Assembly: GCA_018828125.1 (NCBI GenBank)
Contig: JAHJWB010000018.1
Coordinates: 62,001-126,000 of the forward strand
Origin: Gammaproteobacteria bacterium
Lineage (GTDB): Bacteria; Pseudomonadota; Gammaproteobacteria; Burkholderiales; Burkholderiaceae_C
Direction: 5' to 3'
Length of the DNA stretch: 64,000 nt
Each line of letters opens with the position of its first letter. Position 1 is the first letter of the stretch. A model generated the notes under the pieces. The model did not search any database and had not been told where the DNA came from. It saw nothing but the letters and a program-made list of their open reading frames with translations. The position numbers and the translations under genes are program-made. Shown here in pieces: positions 7,931 through 17,937 of this stretch.

Positions 7931-9148
7931 ATGACCGCACCCGTTACCCTTGCCGACACATCTCCTTCCAGCCCCACCGATGAGCGCACGCTGGTGCGCG
8001 CGGTGCTGGCCTTGGGGGTGGGCGGCTTCTCCATCGGTACGGGCGAATTCGTCATCATGGGCTTGCTGCCCGAGGTGGCGCGCGACATCGGGGTGAGCAT
8101 TCCGCAGGCCGGGCATGTCATCAGCGCCTATGCGCTGGGCGTGGTGGTGGGTGCGCCCCTGTTGGCGGTTGCGTGTGCCCATTGGGGGCGGCGTGCGCTG
8201 CTGATGGCGTTGATGGTGGCGTACGCGTTGGGCAATTTCGCATCGGCCCTGGCGCCTGGATATGCTTCGCTCAGCGCCATGCGCCTCATCACCGGCCTGC
8301 CGCATGGCACCTACTTTGGCGTGGCTGCGTTGGTGGCGGCTGCGCTAGCGCCGCCGGGGCGACGTGCGCGCGCTGTGGGCTGGGTCATGCTGGGGTTGAC
8401 CACGGCCACGCTGGTGGGCGTGCCCATTGCCGCCGCATTGGGCGAGGCGTTCGGCTGGCGCGCGGCCTTTGTGTTTGTGGGGCTGATTGCCGTGGCCGCC
8501 GTGGTCATGGTGCGCCTGTGGGTGCCCGCCATGCCTGCGTCGCACGGCGCCAGCCCGCTGCGCGAGCTGGGCGCACTGGCGCGCAAGCAGGTGTGGTTCA
8601 CGCTGGGCATCGGCGCCATCGGCTTTGGCGGCATGTTTGCGGTGTTCAGCTACATCAAACCTACCTTGCTGGAGGTGGCGGGCATGCCGCCTGCGCTGAT
8701 GCCGTTTGTGCTGTCGCTGTTTGGTCTGGGCATGGTGGCGGGCAACATCGTGGGTTCGCGCATGGCCGACAAGGCGCTCATGCCCACGGTGGGCAAGGTG
8801 CTGCTGTGGTCCATCGCCGTGCTGGCGCTGTTTGTGCCCGCAGCCCACCACCCGGTAAGCGCAGCATTCGCCACATTTCTGTTGGGCACGCTGGTGGCCA
8901 TTGGTCCGGCGCTGCAGATCCGCTTGATGGACGTGGCGGGCGATGCGCAAACGCTGGCCGCGGCGCTCAACCATTCGGCCTTCAACGCTGCCAACGCGCT
9001 GGGCGCATGGCTGGGCGGTGTGGGTATTGCCGCGGGATTGGGGTGGACGTCTACGGGCTGGGTGGGTGTGCTGCTGGGCTTGGGCGGCGTGGGCATGTTC
9101 GCGTGGGCGTTGGTCAGCGAACGCCATACCAAGCGCCTCGCAACCTGA
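7931..9148 (+). CDS. MFS transporter, DHA1 (AraJ/YdhP-like) family
   Basis: About 405 residues with roughly 12 hydrophobic segments, typical of a drug:proton antiporter-1 type MFS protein. The TGEFVIMGLLPEVARDIGVS stretch in TM1 and the RLITGLPHGTYFGVAA segment in TM4 are hallmarks of the AraJ/purine-ribonucleoside efflux (NepI/YdhP) branch. It likely exports a sugar, nucleoside or drug across the inner membrane; the substrate is not determinable. I chose the ATG at 7931 (MTAPVTLADT); an in-frame ATG 54 bp upstream would only add low-complexity residues. It stands alone. Confidence 0.8.
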   Translation: MTAPVTLADTSPSSPTDERTLVRAVLALGVGGFSIGTGEFVIMGLLPEVARDIGVSIPQAGHVISAYALGVVVGAPLLAVACAHWGRRALLMALMVAYALGNFASALAPGYASLSAMRLITGLPHGTYFGVAALVAAALAPPGRRARAVGWVMLGLTTATLVGVPIAAALGEAFGWRAAFVFVGLIAVAAVVMVRLWVPAMPASHGASPLRELGALARKQVWFTLGIGAIGFGGMFAVFSYIKPTLLEVAGMPPALMPFVLSLFGLGMVAGNIVGSRMADKALMPTVGKVLLWSIAVLALFVPAAHHPVSAAFATFLLGTLVAIGPALQIRLMDVAGDAQTLAAALNHSAFNAANALGAWLGGVGIAAGLGWTSTGWVGVLLGLGGVGMFAWALVSERHTKRLAT

Positions 9149-9304
9149 CCACCACGGCCGACCGCCCTGTGTCGCGGCGGTGCGACACCGCCGGAATCCG
9201 ACAGAGAAAACGCAGCGCCGTGCATTAGAGTGGCAGCGGGCCGGCCTTTCTGCCAGCCACGTCGCTCGGACGGTTCCGGGCGCTTACGTGAAAGTCTCCA
9301 CAGC

Positions 9305-10531
9305 ATGTCTGCTTCTCAAGGCAAGCGCCGCTTTGCGCGCATCGATCGCCTCCCTCCCTACGTCTTCAACATCACGGCCGAGCAGAAGCTGGCCGCCCGC
9401 CGCCGGGGCGAGGACATCATCGACATGAGCATGGGCAACCCCGACGGGGCCACACCACCGCACATCGTCGCCAAGCTCAACGAAGTGGCCCAGCGGCCCG
9501 ACACCCACGGCTACAGCGCCAGCAAGGGAATCCCGCGCCTGCGTCGCGCCATCAGCCACTGGTACAAAGACCGCTACGCGGTGGACATCAACCCCGACAC
9601 CGAGGCCATCGTCACCATCGGTTCTAAAGAAGGCCTGGCCCACCTGATGCTGGCCACGCTGGACCGGGGCGACACCGTGCTGGTGCCCGACCCGAGCTAC
9701 CCCATACACATCTATGGCGCGGTGATTGCCGGGGCGCAGATCCGCAGCGTGCCCGTTGCAGCCGACGTGGACTTTTTTGCCGAGCTGGAAAAGGCCATCC
9801 GCGGCAGCTACCCCAAGCCCAAGATGATGATCTTTGGCTTTCCCAGCAACCCCACCGCGCAGTGTGTGGAGCTGGGCTTCTTCGAGCGCGTGATCGCCCT
9901 GGCCAAAAAGCACGACATCCTGGTGGTGCACGACCTGGCCTATGCCGACATCGTGTACGACGGCTACCGTGCCCCCAGCATCATGGAAGTGCCCGGCGCC
10001 AAGGACGTGGCGGTGGAGTTTTTTACCCTGAGCAAAAGCTACAACATGGCTGGCTGGCGCGTCGGGTTCATGGTGGGCAACCCTGACCTCGTGGCCGCGC
10101 TGGCGCGCATCAAGAGCTACCACGACTATGGCACCTTCACCCCTTTGCAGGTGGCCGCCATTGCCGCGCTGGAGGGTGACCAGCAGTGCGTGAAAGACAT
10201 CGCCGCCCAGTACCAGCGCCGCCGCGACGTGCTCTACAAGGGCCTCACCGAATCCGGGTGGGCTGTGGATTGCCCCAAGGCCAGCATGTACATCTGGGCC
10301 CGCATCCCCGAGGCGTATCGTGCGCTGGGCTCGTTGGAGTTTGCGCGGCAGTTGCTCGACAAGGCCAAGGTGTGTGTGTCGCCCGGCATCGGGTTTGGCG
10401 ACCAGGGTGATGAGTACGTACGCTTTGCGCTGATCGAGAACGAGGCACGGATTCGACAGGCGGTGCGAGGGATCCGATCAATGTTCAAGGCGGATGGCCT
10501 AGTGAAAGTGCCGGTGGCCGCAGCGGCTTGA
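9305..10531 (+). CDS. alaC: Alanine-type PLP aminotransferase (AlaC-like)
   Basis: A 408-residue fold-type I aminotransferase. PLP-binding features include the Schiff-base Lys in [22 protein letters not shown], and [13 protein letters not shown]. The first ~60 residues ([12 protein letters not shown] through SMGNPDG) match the AlaC/LL-diaminopimelate-aminotransferase-like group that makes alanine from pyruvate and glutamate. In related genomes this gene often precedes homoserine dehydrogenase; here it stands alone before a histidine kinase. The start at 9305 is the first Met giving a normal N-terminus. Confidence 0.8.
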   Translation: MSASQGKRRFARIDRLPPYVFNITAEQKLAARRRGEDIIDMSMGNPDGATPPHIVAKLNEVAQRPDTHGYSASKGIPRLRRAISHWYKDRYAVDINPDTEAIVTIGSKEGLAHLMLATLDRGDTVLVPDPSYPIHIYGAVIAGAQIRSVPVAADVDFFAELEKAIRGSYPKPKMMIFGFPSNPTAQCVELGFFERVIALAKKHDILVVHDLAYADIVYDGYRAPSIMEVPGAKDVAVEFFTLSKSYNMAGWRVGFMVGNPDLVAALARIKSYHDYGTFTPLQVAAIAALEGDQQCVKDIAAQYQRRRDVLYKGLTESGWAVDCPKASMYIWARIPEAYRALGSLEFARQLLDKAKVCVSPGIGFGDQGDEYVRFALIENEARIRQAVRGIRSMFKADGLVKVPVAAAA

Positions 10532-10732
10532 CCTTGCGCGAGCATGCCCGAGGTGCAACAGGGCTCAGCAGTGGCGGTTGTCCGCAGGGCGTGGATCCCC
10601 TGGAGGAGAGGCGCGTATTTGAGGTGTTGGCCGACATTTATACTGAAAAGTATTGATACATACTGATAAGTTGCAGAGCTGTTATCGGCAACACCCAATC
10701 TCCGTTTGAGCGTGGCAACTAGAAGGAAAACC

Positions 10733-12868
10733 ATGTGGGAAAGTTCTCGCAGCGCGCAGGTCTCCCCGCACGACGCCAGCGCATCGGTGCGCTGGCTCCG
10801 ATTGCTTGCCCTTCTCAGCATCGGGGTGCCACTTTTCATATATCTGATTTTTGGCGTTGTCCGGTACGCATCGGCGCGTGACGATGCTCAGGTGCGTGTC
10901 AGCCGCACCTTGCGAGTCGCCCACGAACATACGTCCAAGGTCATTGCAGCGTCCGAAGCGTTGCATGACAAAGTACGCGTGCTGGTGAATGGCATGAGCC
11001 CCGTAGAACTGCGAGGTAACGAGATCGCATTGCACGAAGCGCTTCGGGCACTAACCGTTGATCAACCTCAGATTCAGTCCATCCTTATTCTGGATCCCCA
11101 GGGCAAGACGGTGGTCAGCAGTCGCCTGCAGCCATTCTCCGTGGTCGACATGTCCGACGGAGAGTACTTTCAAGTCCATCACCACGGTAAGAAGGGCTCG
11201 CATCTGTCAAAGCCCATCGTCACCAGAACGTCGAAAGAGCGGGTTCTTAACCTGAGCGTTCCGTTTGAAGACGATAAGGGGAAATTCGGTGGTGTCATCA
11301 ACGTGACTCTGCTGACCGACTATTTCACCGCCTACTTCGGAGACATGGTGGCCGATGACCCCGATCTGGCGGTGGGTCTGTTCAGAGAAGGTGGCGAAAT
11401 TTACACAAGGTGGCCTGATCTGGGTGGCATGGGAGATCATTTCCCGCCAGACGGCCCGGTCATGCACCTCCTCCGGTCTGGCGATGAGTCGGGGCAGGTC
11501 CGAGGCATTTCGTCTGTGACTGGGCAGGACAGTTTTCTGGCCTATCGAAAGGTGGGCACCTACCCGCTTTTTGTGAGTACTGGCATAAGCCTCGTGGTGC
11601 TGCGGGATGCTGTGCTGAAAGAGTTGGCGCTGCTGTTTGCAATCGGAGCGCTGCCTGTGGCGGCACTTTTCATGACCGCTACGATTGCCCTGCGCAATGC
11701 GCGGATTGTCCTGGTGACAATGGCAAGGCTGGAGAAAGAGACAGAAACGCGCCGCCGGGCGGAAGAGGCGCTGCTGCAGGCGCAAAAGCTAGAAGCGTTA
11801 GGCCGACTGACCGGTGGAGTGGCCCACGACTTCAACAACGCCCTCATGGTCATTAGCAACAACCTGTTTTTGCTGAAGCGTCAGGCGCCTGATGTGGGCA
11901 CCAAACAAATCGACTCCATGACGCGCGCCGTCAAGTCGGCCACCAACCTCACACGTCAGCTGCTGGCGTTCTCCCGGCGCCAGCCCTTGGTGGCCGAGCA
12001 TGTGATTCTGCAAGAAAAGCTACCGCCCATGACGGACCTCATCAGCCCGGTGCTGGGCAGCAAGGTACGACTTGCCGTGGATGTGGACCCTGCCACAGCG
12101 CCCGTGGTGCTGGACTTGGCCGAGCTGGAACTGGCGCTGCTGAACCTCAGCATCAACGCCCGGGATGCAATGCCCAACGGAGGATCGCTGCACATCCGAG
12201 CCCGCAATGCTGCCCGCAATGAAATGGGCGATGACACGGTCGACATGGTGGTCATTGAGGCCACCGACACAGGCGCCGGAATTGCGCCTGAGTTGCTGAA
12301 CAAGGTGTTCGAACCGTTCTTCACGACAAAGCCCGTGGGTGAAGGCACTGGTCTCGGGCTAAGCCAGATCTACGGCATGTGCGAACGGATGGGAGGGCGC
12401 GCAGCCATCTCCAGCACCGTAGGCAGCGGCACATGCATCAGCCTCTATTTTCCCCGTGCAGCCTCAAAGCCGACCGTAGAGGACGCAGGCCCGCTCCCCG
12501 AACTGGAGCCGCTGAACAAAAGTGTGTTGCTGGTGGAAGATAACGATGAAGTGGCTGCGTCCATCGTTCCCATCCTGGAATCAATGGGGTGCCGCGTCAC
12601 GCGTGTGGACCGCGCCGCCAATGCCCGTCAGCTGCTGGACCAGGGCTCCCGCCCCGATCTGATACTGTCCGACGTCGTGATGCCCGGGGAGATGGACGGC
12701 GTTGCGCTGGCAAAGCACGTCCGCCAGGTTTGGCCAGATCAGCGCCTGCTGCTGATGACGGGTTATGCCGAGCAGCTGGACAACATCACACGCATGGGGT
12801 TTGAGGTGCTGCCAAAGCCTTGTACTCCGCAGATGCTGTATGCGGCGCTAGTGAAAGCCTCGAATTAG
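10733..12868 (+). CDS. Membrane hybrid sensor histidine kinase with receiver domain
   Basis: A 711-residue protein. Domains in order: TM1 (about 20-42), periplasmic Cache-like sensor (about 45-290), TM2 (about 295-318), HisKA with phospho-acceptor His365 in VAHDFNNALMVI, HATPase (NLSINARDAMPNGG, DTGAGI, FEPFFTTK, GTGLGLS) and a C-terminal receiver domain with phospho-acceptor Asp647 in ILSDVVMPG and Lys in LPKPCTP. An AGAAGGAAAA ribosome binding site fixes the ATG at 10733. No separate response regulator lies next to it, so its output partner is elsewhere or the receiver acts as a phosphate sink. Confidence 0.9.
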   Translation: MWESSRSAQVSPHDASASVRWLRLLALLSIGVPLFIYLIFGVVRYASARDDAQVRVSRTLRVAHEHTSKVIAASEALHDKVRVLVNGMSPVELRGNEIALHEALRALTVDQPQIQSILILDPQGKTVVSSRLQPFSVVDMSDGEYFQVHHHGKKGSHLSKPIVTRTSKERVLNLSVPFEDDKGKFGGVINVTLLTDYFTAYFGDMVADDPDLAVGLFREGGEIYTRWPDLGGMGDHFPPDGPVMHLLRSGDESGQVRGISSVTGQDSFLAYRKVGTYPLFVSTGISLVVLRDAVLKELALLFAIGALPVAALFMTATIALRNARIVLVTMARLEKETETRRRAEEALLQAQKLEALGRLTGGVAHDFNNALMVISNNLFLLKRQAPDVGTKQIDSMTRAVKSATNLTRQLLAFSRRQPLVAEHVILQEKLPPMTDLISPVLGSKVRLAVDVDPATAPVVLDLAELELALLNLSINARDAMPNGGSLHIRARNAARNEMGDDTVDMVVIEATDTGAGIAPELLNKVFEPFFTTKPVGEGTGLGLSQIYGMCERMGGRAAISSTVGSGTCISLYFPRAASKPTVEDAGPLPELEPLNKSVLLVEDNDEVAASIVPILESMGCRVTRVDRAANARQLLDQGSRPDLILSDVVMPGEMDGVALAKHVRQVWPDQRLLLMTGYAEQLDNITRMGFEVLPKPCTPQMLYAALVKASN

Positions 12869-12977
12869 GAACACAGCGGGTTGGCTAGTTGGCGGTTTGC
12901 GTATCCGGCGCGTTTGCTGCCCAACAGCGACTTAGCCACTCTGACGCGGAACAAAAGGGTTTGACGTCCCTCTGGCC

Positions 12978-14279
12978 TCAGCCCTTGTATCCCGCCAGAC
13001 GCGGCAGCCACAGGACGAAGTCGGGCCACAAGGTCACCAGCGCCAACGCGCCGAGCATCACCGCCAAAAAGGGGGCGACGTTGGTCAGCAGTTCGCGCAT
13101 GGAGACGTTGGCGATCTTGGTCATCATGAACAGCAGCAGCCCATACGGCGGCGTGACCAGGCCCAGCATGATGTTCAGCACGCACACCACACCAAAATGC
13201 ACCGGATCGATGCCCAATGCCACAGCGGTGGGCAGCAGCACCGGGAGAATCACCAGGATGATGGTCGACCCTTCCAGAAACGCGCCCAGCACCAAAAGCA
13301 GCACGTTCACCATGAGCAGAAATGCGAGCGGCGAAAGCTGCTGTCCGGCAAGCATGGTGCTCAAGGTGCGGGGGATGTTCTCGGAGGTGATGACGTAGTT
13401 GAAGACCATCGCGCCCGCGATCAGTACACCGATGGAAACGCTGGTGCGTGCGCTGGACGACAGTGCCTGGTAAATGTCGGACCAGCTCAGGCTGCGGTAC
13501 AGCACCGTCGAGATGAGTAGCGCGTAGGCCGCTGCCAGCCCTGCGGCTTCAGTTGGCGTCGTGATGCCGCTGTACAGGCAGCCCAGCAAGATGACCGGCA
13601 GCATCAATGCAGGAAAAGCGTCGCGCGTGATACGCGGCATGTCACGCAGGGGCACGGGCTCTTCCAACGGAAAATTGCGATGCTTGGCCAGCACATAGAT
13701 CAACGCCATCTGCACCGCGCCCAGCAACAGACCCGGCAATACACCGGCGATGAACAGGAAGCCGATGGAAGTGCCCGACACCAGGGCATAGAGCACCAGC
13801 GGAATGGAGGGCGGCAAGATGGGACCGATGACCGCAGAGACGGCACTGAGCGCGGCAGCAAACCCCCGCGTGTATTTGCCGTCTTTGGTCATCATCACCT
13901 GCATCAGCTTGCCGGAACCGGCCGCATCGGCCAGGGCCGAGCCCGACATGCTGGCGAACACAATGCTTTGCAGCACATTCACTTGCGCAAGCCCCCCGGG
14001 AAACCGGCCCACGATGGCATTGCAAAAGCGCAGCAGGCGGTCCAGCACGCTGCCCGAGCTCATGAAAGCCGCTGCCAGGATGAACAGCGGAATCGCCAGC
14101 AGCAGAAAACTGTTGTAGGTGCCGTTGAGCAATTGCTCCGCAGCCGACCCCATGTCCATACCCTTCATGTACAGGTACAGGATGGAGCTTGCAATCATGG
14201 CGTAGCCCACGGGCACGCCCAGCAAGCTCAGGCCGATGATGGCGGCGAGGGTGAGAGAAAAAGGACTCGTTAGATTCAC
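12978..14279 (-). CDS. dctM: TRAP transporter large membrane subunit (DctM)
   Basis: A 433-residue, highly hydrophobic protein of the TRAP large permease family. It carries conserved stretches such as AAAFMSSGSVLDRLLRF, GSGKLMQVMMTKDG and LGLVTPPYGLLLFMM. It starts with GTG. It is the last gene of a three-gene TRAP set (P, Q, M order on the minus strand), which drives sodium- or proton-coupled uptake of an organic acid. The neighbouring dehydroquinate dehydratase suggests quinate, shikimate or a related acid as substrate (inference). Confidence 0.9.
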   Translation of the reverse strand: MNLTSPFSLTLAAIIGLSLLGVPVGYAMIASSILYLYMKGMDMGSAAEQLLNGTYNSFLLLAIPLFILAAAFMSSGSVLDRLLRFCNAIVGRFPGGLAQVNVLQSIVFASMSGSALADAAGSGKLMQVMMTKDGKYTRGFAAALSAVSAVIGPILPPSIPLVLYALVSGTSIGFLFIAGVLPGLLLGAVQMALIYVLAKHRNFPLEEPVPLRDMPRITRDAFPALMLPVILLGCLYSGITTPTEAAGLAAAYALLISTVLYRSLSWSDIYQALSSSARTSVSIGVLIAGAMVFNYVITSENIPRTLSTMLAGQQLSPLAFLLMVNVLLLVLGAFLEGSTIILVILPVLLPTAVALGIDPVHFGVVCVLNIMLGLVTPPYGLLLFMMTKIANVSMRELLTNVAPFLAVMLGALALVTLWPDFVLWLPRLAGYKG

Positions 14280-14312
14280 GGCTCGGGCTCCGAGGGCTCA
14301 AAAAATAGGGAT

Positions 14313-14843
14313 CTACCGCCCTGGTTCATCTGACACATGTTCTGCAGACTTCGGCTGACGGCCCCGCACCGCGCGCACCAGTGCCGCGCCGCTGCGAACG
14401 ATCACCGCCACCACAAACAGCATGTAGATGCCGTACACGTAGTCCATGCGCAGATTGAGGTACGAGCTTTTCTCCACCTTCATGAAGCTCACATACGACC
14501 AGGTGGCCGGAAGCGAGATCACAAACAGAACAATGACCGCCAACGAGCCAAGAGCAGTGGCAACGCGGCCAATGCGCGGCCCCGCGTGTTCCGTCAGTAT
14601 GTCCAGCCGTATTTCCTCGTGGTCCTTCAGCACCAGCGAAGCCCCCCAAAGCACCAGCCAGAGCCACGCGATCAGCGAGACCTCCGACGTCCAGCCGACC
14701 GGCCAGTTGAAGAAGTAGCGAAACGCAATCTGGGCCAGAAAGGCCAGGAAAATGATGGCGAGCAGCGCGGCTGCCACCGCTTCTGCAAAGCGGTGGAGCA
14801 TGGCGCGCGCGGATTGCAGCATCGCTGAAGCCCGCACGCTCAC
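14313..14843 (-). CDS. dctQ: TRAP transporter small membrane subunit (DctQ)
   Basis: A 176-residue protein with four hydrophobic segments, including the FRYFFNWPVGWTSEVSLIAW motif seen in DctQ proteins. A GTG start at 14843 lies one base after the substrate-binding protein stop, indicating translational coupling. It bridges the binding protein and DctM. Confidence 0.85.
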   Translation of the reverse strand: MSVRASAMLQSARAMLHRFAEAVAAALLAIIFLAFLAQIAFRYFFNWPVGWTSEVSLIAWLWLVLWGASLVLKDHEEIRLDILTEHAGPRIGRVATALGSLAVIVLFVISLPATWSYVSFMKVEKSSYLNLRMDYVYGIYMLFVVAVIVRSGAALVRAVRGRQPKSAEHVSDEPGR

Positions 14844-14844
14844 G

Positions 14845-15840
14845 TCAGGCCTTCAGCGCATTGATCTTTTCGATCATGCCGGCAGGCCAGTTCTTGGCAT
14901 CGTCGGAGGCCAGGTATACCTTCTGCGCGTAGTCACGAAACGCCTGGAGGTTGGGCGTGTACACGTCGAGCCCGCCGCGCTTGAACTCCTCGGCCAGCGC
15001 CTGTTCACGCTTGAGATGCTCTGCAGTGCTGAACGCAATCGCCTTGTTCGCTGCCGCCTGGAAGTTGCGTTGTTTGTCCGCATCCATGCCGGTCCAGACC
15101 TTCTGGCTCACGGTCAGCACGTCAAAGCCCACCAGATGCGAGGTCAGCACGATCTGCGACATCACTTCGTTGAACTTCATGTTCTGAACGTTGGGCAATG
15201 GGTTGTCCTGCCCGTCAATCGCCCCGGTCTGCAAACCGGTGTACGTTTCTGCATAGGCCATTGGCGTGGGGTTGGCGCCCACCGCTCTGCCCAGCATCTG
15301 CCATGCATCACCGGGCGGCATGCGCAGCTTGATGCCTGCCATGTCCTGCGGGGTGTTGATTTTCTTCTTGGGCTTGAGGCCCACATGGCGCGTGCCAAAA
15401 AAGGTGGGGCCGAGGATCTTGATCTTGAGCTGGTCTTCCGCCATCTTTTTCATCTGCGTTCCGAGGTCGCTGGCAAAAAAGGCGTTCAGATGGTTCGCAT
15501 CGCGAAACAAATAGGCGGATGTCAGCAGTGACCAGGCTGGCACCTGGCGCGAGATGTCCTGCGGCGAGATATTGCCCATCTCCAGGTTGTCGCGCTGCAG
15601 CGCGACCAGCTCCGTACCCTGGCGGAACAGGGTGGAGTTCAGGTGGAGATCCACCTTGTAGTCGGCCTTTATCTCGTCGCCGAACATGCGCATCATTTCG
15701 GCGCGTATGTCCTTGTCCGAGAAGACGGCCGCAAAACGCAGCGTCTGCGGTTGCTGCTGCGCCCACGCTGGGGCCATGGTGCCTGCGGCGAGCGCGGCAC
15801 CTGCGCCAAGCAGTTGGCGGCGGTGGATGGAAAAGTTCAT
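14845..15840 (-). CDS. dctP: TRAP transporter substrate-binding protein (DctP)
   Basis: A 331-residue periplasmic binding protein. The N-terminus MNFSIHRRQLLGAGAALAAG has a twin-arginine (RRQLL) signal ending near PAWAQ. The body has DctP-family features such as GIKLRMPPGDAWQMLGRAVG, PTPMAYAETYTGLQTGAIDG and NPLPNVQNMKFNEV. A strong AAGGAGA site precedes the ATG. It delivers the ligand to DctQM. A likely aromatic or hydroaromatic carboxylate ligand is inferred from aroQ beside it. Confidence 0.9.
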   Translation of the reverse strand: MNFSIHRRQLLGAGAALAAGTMAPAWAQQQPQTLRFAAVFSDKDIRAEMMRMFGDEIKADYKVDLHLNSTLFRQGTELVALQRDNLEMGNISPQDISRQVPAWSLLTSAYLFRDANHLNAFFASDLGTQMKKMAEDQLKIKILGPTFFGTRHVGLKPKKKINTPQDMAGIKLRMPPGDAWQMLGRAVGANPTPMAYAETYTGLQTGAIDGQDNPLPNVQNMKFNEVMSQIVLTSHLVGFDVLTVSQKVWTGMDADKQRNFQAAANKAIAFSTAEHLKREQALAEEFKRGGLDVYTPNLQAFRDYAQKVYLASDDAKNWPAGMIEKINALKA

Positions 15841-15880
15841 GGTTGTCTCCTTTTAGTTTGTAGCGGGCTGGGTGACGGGT

Positions 15881-16357
15881 TCAAGCTGCTGCTGTAGCGG
15901 CGTTTGCAGTAGCGGCAGGCTTTGCGAGTAGGCGCACCACTGCGCGCATCGCCATTTCATATCCAAAAGTGCCAAATCCTGCAATCACCCCAGTAGCCGC
16001 CAGCGACACCAGCGAATGCTGGTATAGGGCGTCGCGTCGGTGAATGTTCGTCACGTGGACCTCGGCAATGGGGTGGTCAAAGGTTTTGAGCGCATCCAGC
16101 AGCGGGATGGACCGAAACGACAGGCCTGCGGGATTGATCACGATGGCGCAGGCTGCATTGCGGGCTTCATGGATCCAGTCCACCATCACGCCCTCGTGGT
16201 TGGTTTGCCGAAACTCGCACCCAAAACCCAGGTCCTGCGCAACTTCGCGGCATTGTTGCTCGACCTGAGGCAACGTCGTGCTGCCGTACAAATGGGGCTC
16301 GCGCACCCCCAGCAGATTCAGGTTGGGGCCGTTCAAAACGTAGATCGTCCCGTTCAT
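15881..16357 (-). CDS. aroQ: Type II 3-dehydroquinate dehydratase
   Basis: A 158-residue type II dehydroquinase catalysing 3-dehydroquinate to 3-dehydroshikimate. It shows the catalytic loop GPNLNLLGVREPHLYG (Arg and Tyr), the QTNHEG and INPAGLSFRS segments and the VHVTNIHRRDALYQHS signature. The start MNGTIYVLNGPN matches the family; longer in-frame starts upstream are unlikely. Its location between a TRAP transporter and a divergent IclR regulator points to a catabolic role (quinate/shikimate use) rather than the housekeeping shikimate pathway; this is inference. Confidence 0.88.
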   Translation of the reverse strand: MNGTIYVLNGPNLNLLGVREPHLYGSTTLPQVEQQCREVAQDLGFGCEFRQTNHEGVMVDWIHEARNAACAIVINPAGLSFRSIPLLDALKTFDHPIAEVHVTNIHRRDALYQHSLVSLAATGVIAGFGTFGYEMAMRAVVRLLAKPAATANAATAAA

Positions 16358-16456
16358 GGTCGTGAATCCCCGGACTTGGGTTTGGTCATACATTTGGCTC
16401 CTGTGACAGCATCTGTGAATCGGATGCAGCAAATTATTCAGCCGCTATCAGAAAGA

Positions 16457-16473
16457 GTTTCCAAACTGGAAAC
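16457..16473. promoter_or_regulatory. Perfect palindrome in aroQ/iclR divergent region, probable IclR-family operator
   Basis: GTTTCCAAACTGGAAAC is a perfect 17-bp palindrome between aroQ and the IclR-type gene. IclR-family regulators commonly bind GGAA/TTCC-type palindromes in their own divergent promoters, so this is the likely binding site. Confidence 0.6.
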
Positions 16474-16492
16474 GCATTTCACATCTCAATAA

Positions 16493-17287
16493 ATGAATAC
16501 AGCTCTAGACCGCGGACTGTCGGTGCTTGAATACCTGGCCAAGCATCCCCACGGGCTGCCGATCTCGTTGATCGCCACCGAACTGGACATTCCACTGAGC
16601 GCCTGCCACCGGGTGCTGACCGACCTGCAACGCCGTGGCTATGTTCGGCAGATCCGAAAGCAAGGCGACTACGTGCTGACCACCAAGGTGGTGTCGCTGG
16701 GCCTTGGATTTTTGAGCAGCGGCGGCATTGTGGAGATTGCCGAGCCCTTGCTGGAGCGGCTTGCCGAGACATCCGGCGAGCTGATTCGGCTGTCCATCGT
16801 CGATGACGACCGCCTCACCTGGGTTGCAAAGTCTCAAGGAAGGCGCCATGCAGGCCTGCGCTACGACCCTGACATGGGCATGGACGCGCGGCTGTCATGC
16901 ACAGGGTCTGGTCACGCCTGGCTGATGACGCTGCCCGATGAGCGCGCGCTGGAGCTGGTGTCCCGCCAGGGCTTTGGTACCCCCGCCGAATACGGCCCCA
17001 ACGCCCCCACCACCATCAAGGCGCTGCTCAGCCATCTGCAGGCCGCTCGCGCGCGGGGCTACGCCATGATCGACGAGGTGTTCGCCCCTGGTATGAGCGC
17101 GATCGCCGCGCCGGTGCTGCGTCGGGGTGAGGCAATAGGCGTCATCAGCATTGCAGGCCCGAGGTTGCGGCTGACGCAGCAGCGCATGGAGGAGCTGGGG
17201 CCTGCGCTGCTGGCAGCGGCTGCGGAACTGGGGCCGGTGAGCCTTGCGTCCAGCTTGTTTAACCGGCCAGCGTTGGGGAAGGGGTGA
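16493..17287 (+). CDS. IclR-family transcriptional regulator
   Basis: A 264-residue regulator with an N-terminal winged helix (about 5-65; GLSVLEYLAKHPHGLPISLI through ACHRVLTDLQRRGYV) and a C-terminal ligand-binding domain containing SCTGSGHAWLMTLPDERAL and AIAAPVLRRGEAIGVISIAGP. It is divergent from aroQ-dctPQM and presumably controls that operon in response to a small aromatic or hydroaromatic acid. The palindrome at 16457-16473 is the likely site. Confidence 0.88.
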   Translation: MNTALDRGLSVLEYLAKHPHGLPISLIATELDIPLSACHRVLTDLQRRGYVRQIRKQGDYVLTTKVVSLGLGFLSSGGIVEIAEPLLERLAETSGELIRLSIVDDDRLTWVAKSQGRRHAGLRYDPDMGMDARLSCTGSGHAWLMTLPDERALELVSRQGFGTPAEYGPNAPTTIKALLSHLQAARARGYAMIDEVFAPGMSAIAAPVLRRGEAIGVISIAGPRLRLTQQRMEELGPALLAAAAELGPVSLASSLFNRPALGKG

Positions 17288-17412
17288 GGTGAGACCTCAT
17301 TGCTACCTGGACGCAATCACAGCCCGCAGGGAAGCTCGGTGTGAAAAGGGTGTCTGACACAGCTGCGGGGCTGTCAGTAGAGTCCGTCTGAGGGTTCCTT
17401 GCGCCGACCTAC

Positions 17413-17790
17413 CTACTCGCGTGAGGCTAGGAAGAAGTCCATGGGGATGAGTTCGACAGCCCATCCTCCTTTTTCCCCAAGCGAGGCAGCAGGATGCATG
17501 GACGCGATGCGGATTGCCTCGTCACGGCTGTCCGCGTCAATGATAAAGAGGCCTCCGACCACTTCCTTGGACTCGGTGTAAGGCCCATCACTGACGCGTG
17601 TTCTCCCGCGGTCGGGGAGAAGGGTGACCCAGCTTTTTGTATCTGCAAGCGACGCTGAAACCAGAACCTTGCCTGTGGCGCGCATCCTCTCGTCAAGCGG
17701 CGGACATTGATTCACCAGCGTTTTGACATCGACCGGCGCCATCGCTGCAAATTTTTCGGGGGTGAAATAAGCGAGGCCAAGATATTTCAT
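17413..17790 (-). CDS. YCII-related (DGPF) domain protein
   Basis: A 125-residue protein starting MKYLGLAYFTPEKFAAM, placed after an AAGGAG site. It contains the DGPYTESKEVVGGLFIIDAD stretch typical of the DGPF/YCII-related family. The biochemical function of the family is not established; it is often found next to ECF sigma factors, but none is here. It lies downstream of ureD on the same strand. Confidence 0.75.
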   Translation of the reverse strand: MKYLGLAYFTPEKFAAMAPVDVKTLVNQCPPLDERMRATGKVLVSASLADTKSWVTLLPDRGRTRVSDGPYTESKEVVGGLFIIDADSRDEAIRIASMHPAASLGEKGGWAVELIPMDFFLASRE

Positions 17791-17937
17791 GGAAGTGCTC
17801 CTTGGTAGGGTGATGCACTGACGACGAAGCCTGCAGTCGGAAATCGACAATTGGGGTGGAAAAATCCTCTGGCTCTCCCCAAACATGCGCAGCGTCGCGT
17901 GCGCACCCGCCTCTGACTGGTGCAGAAGCGAAACCTT

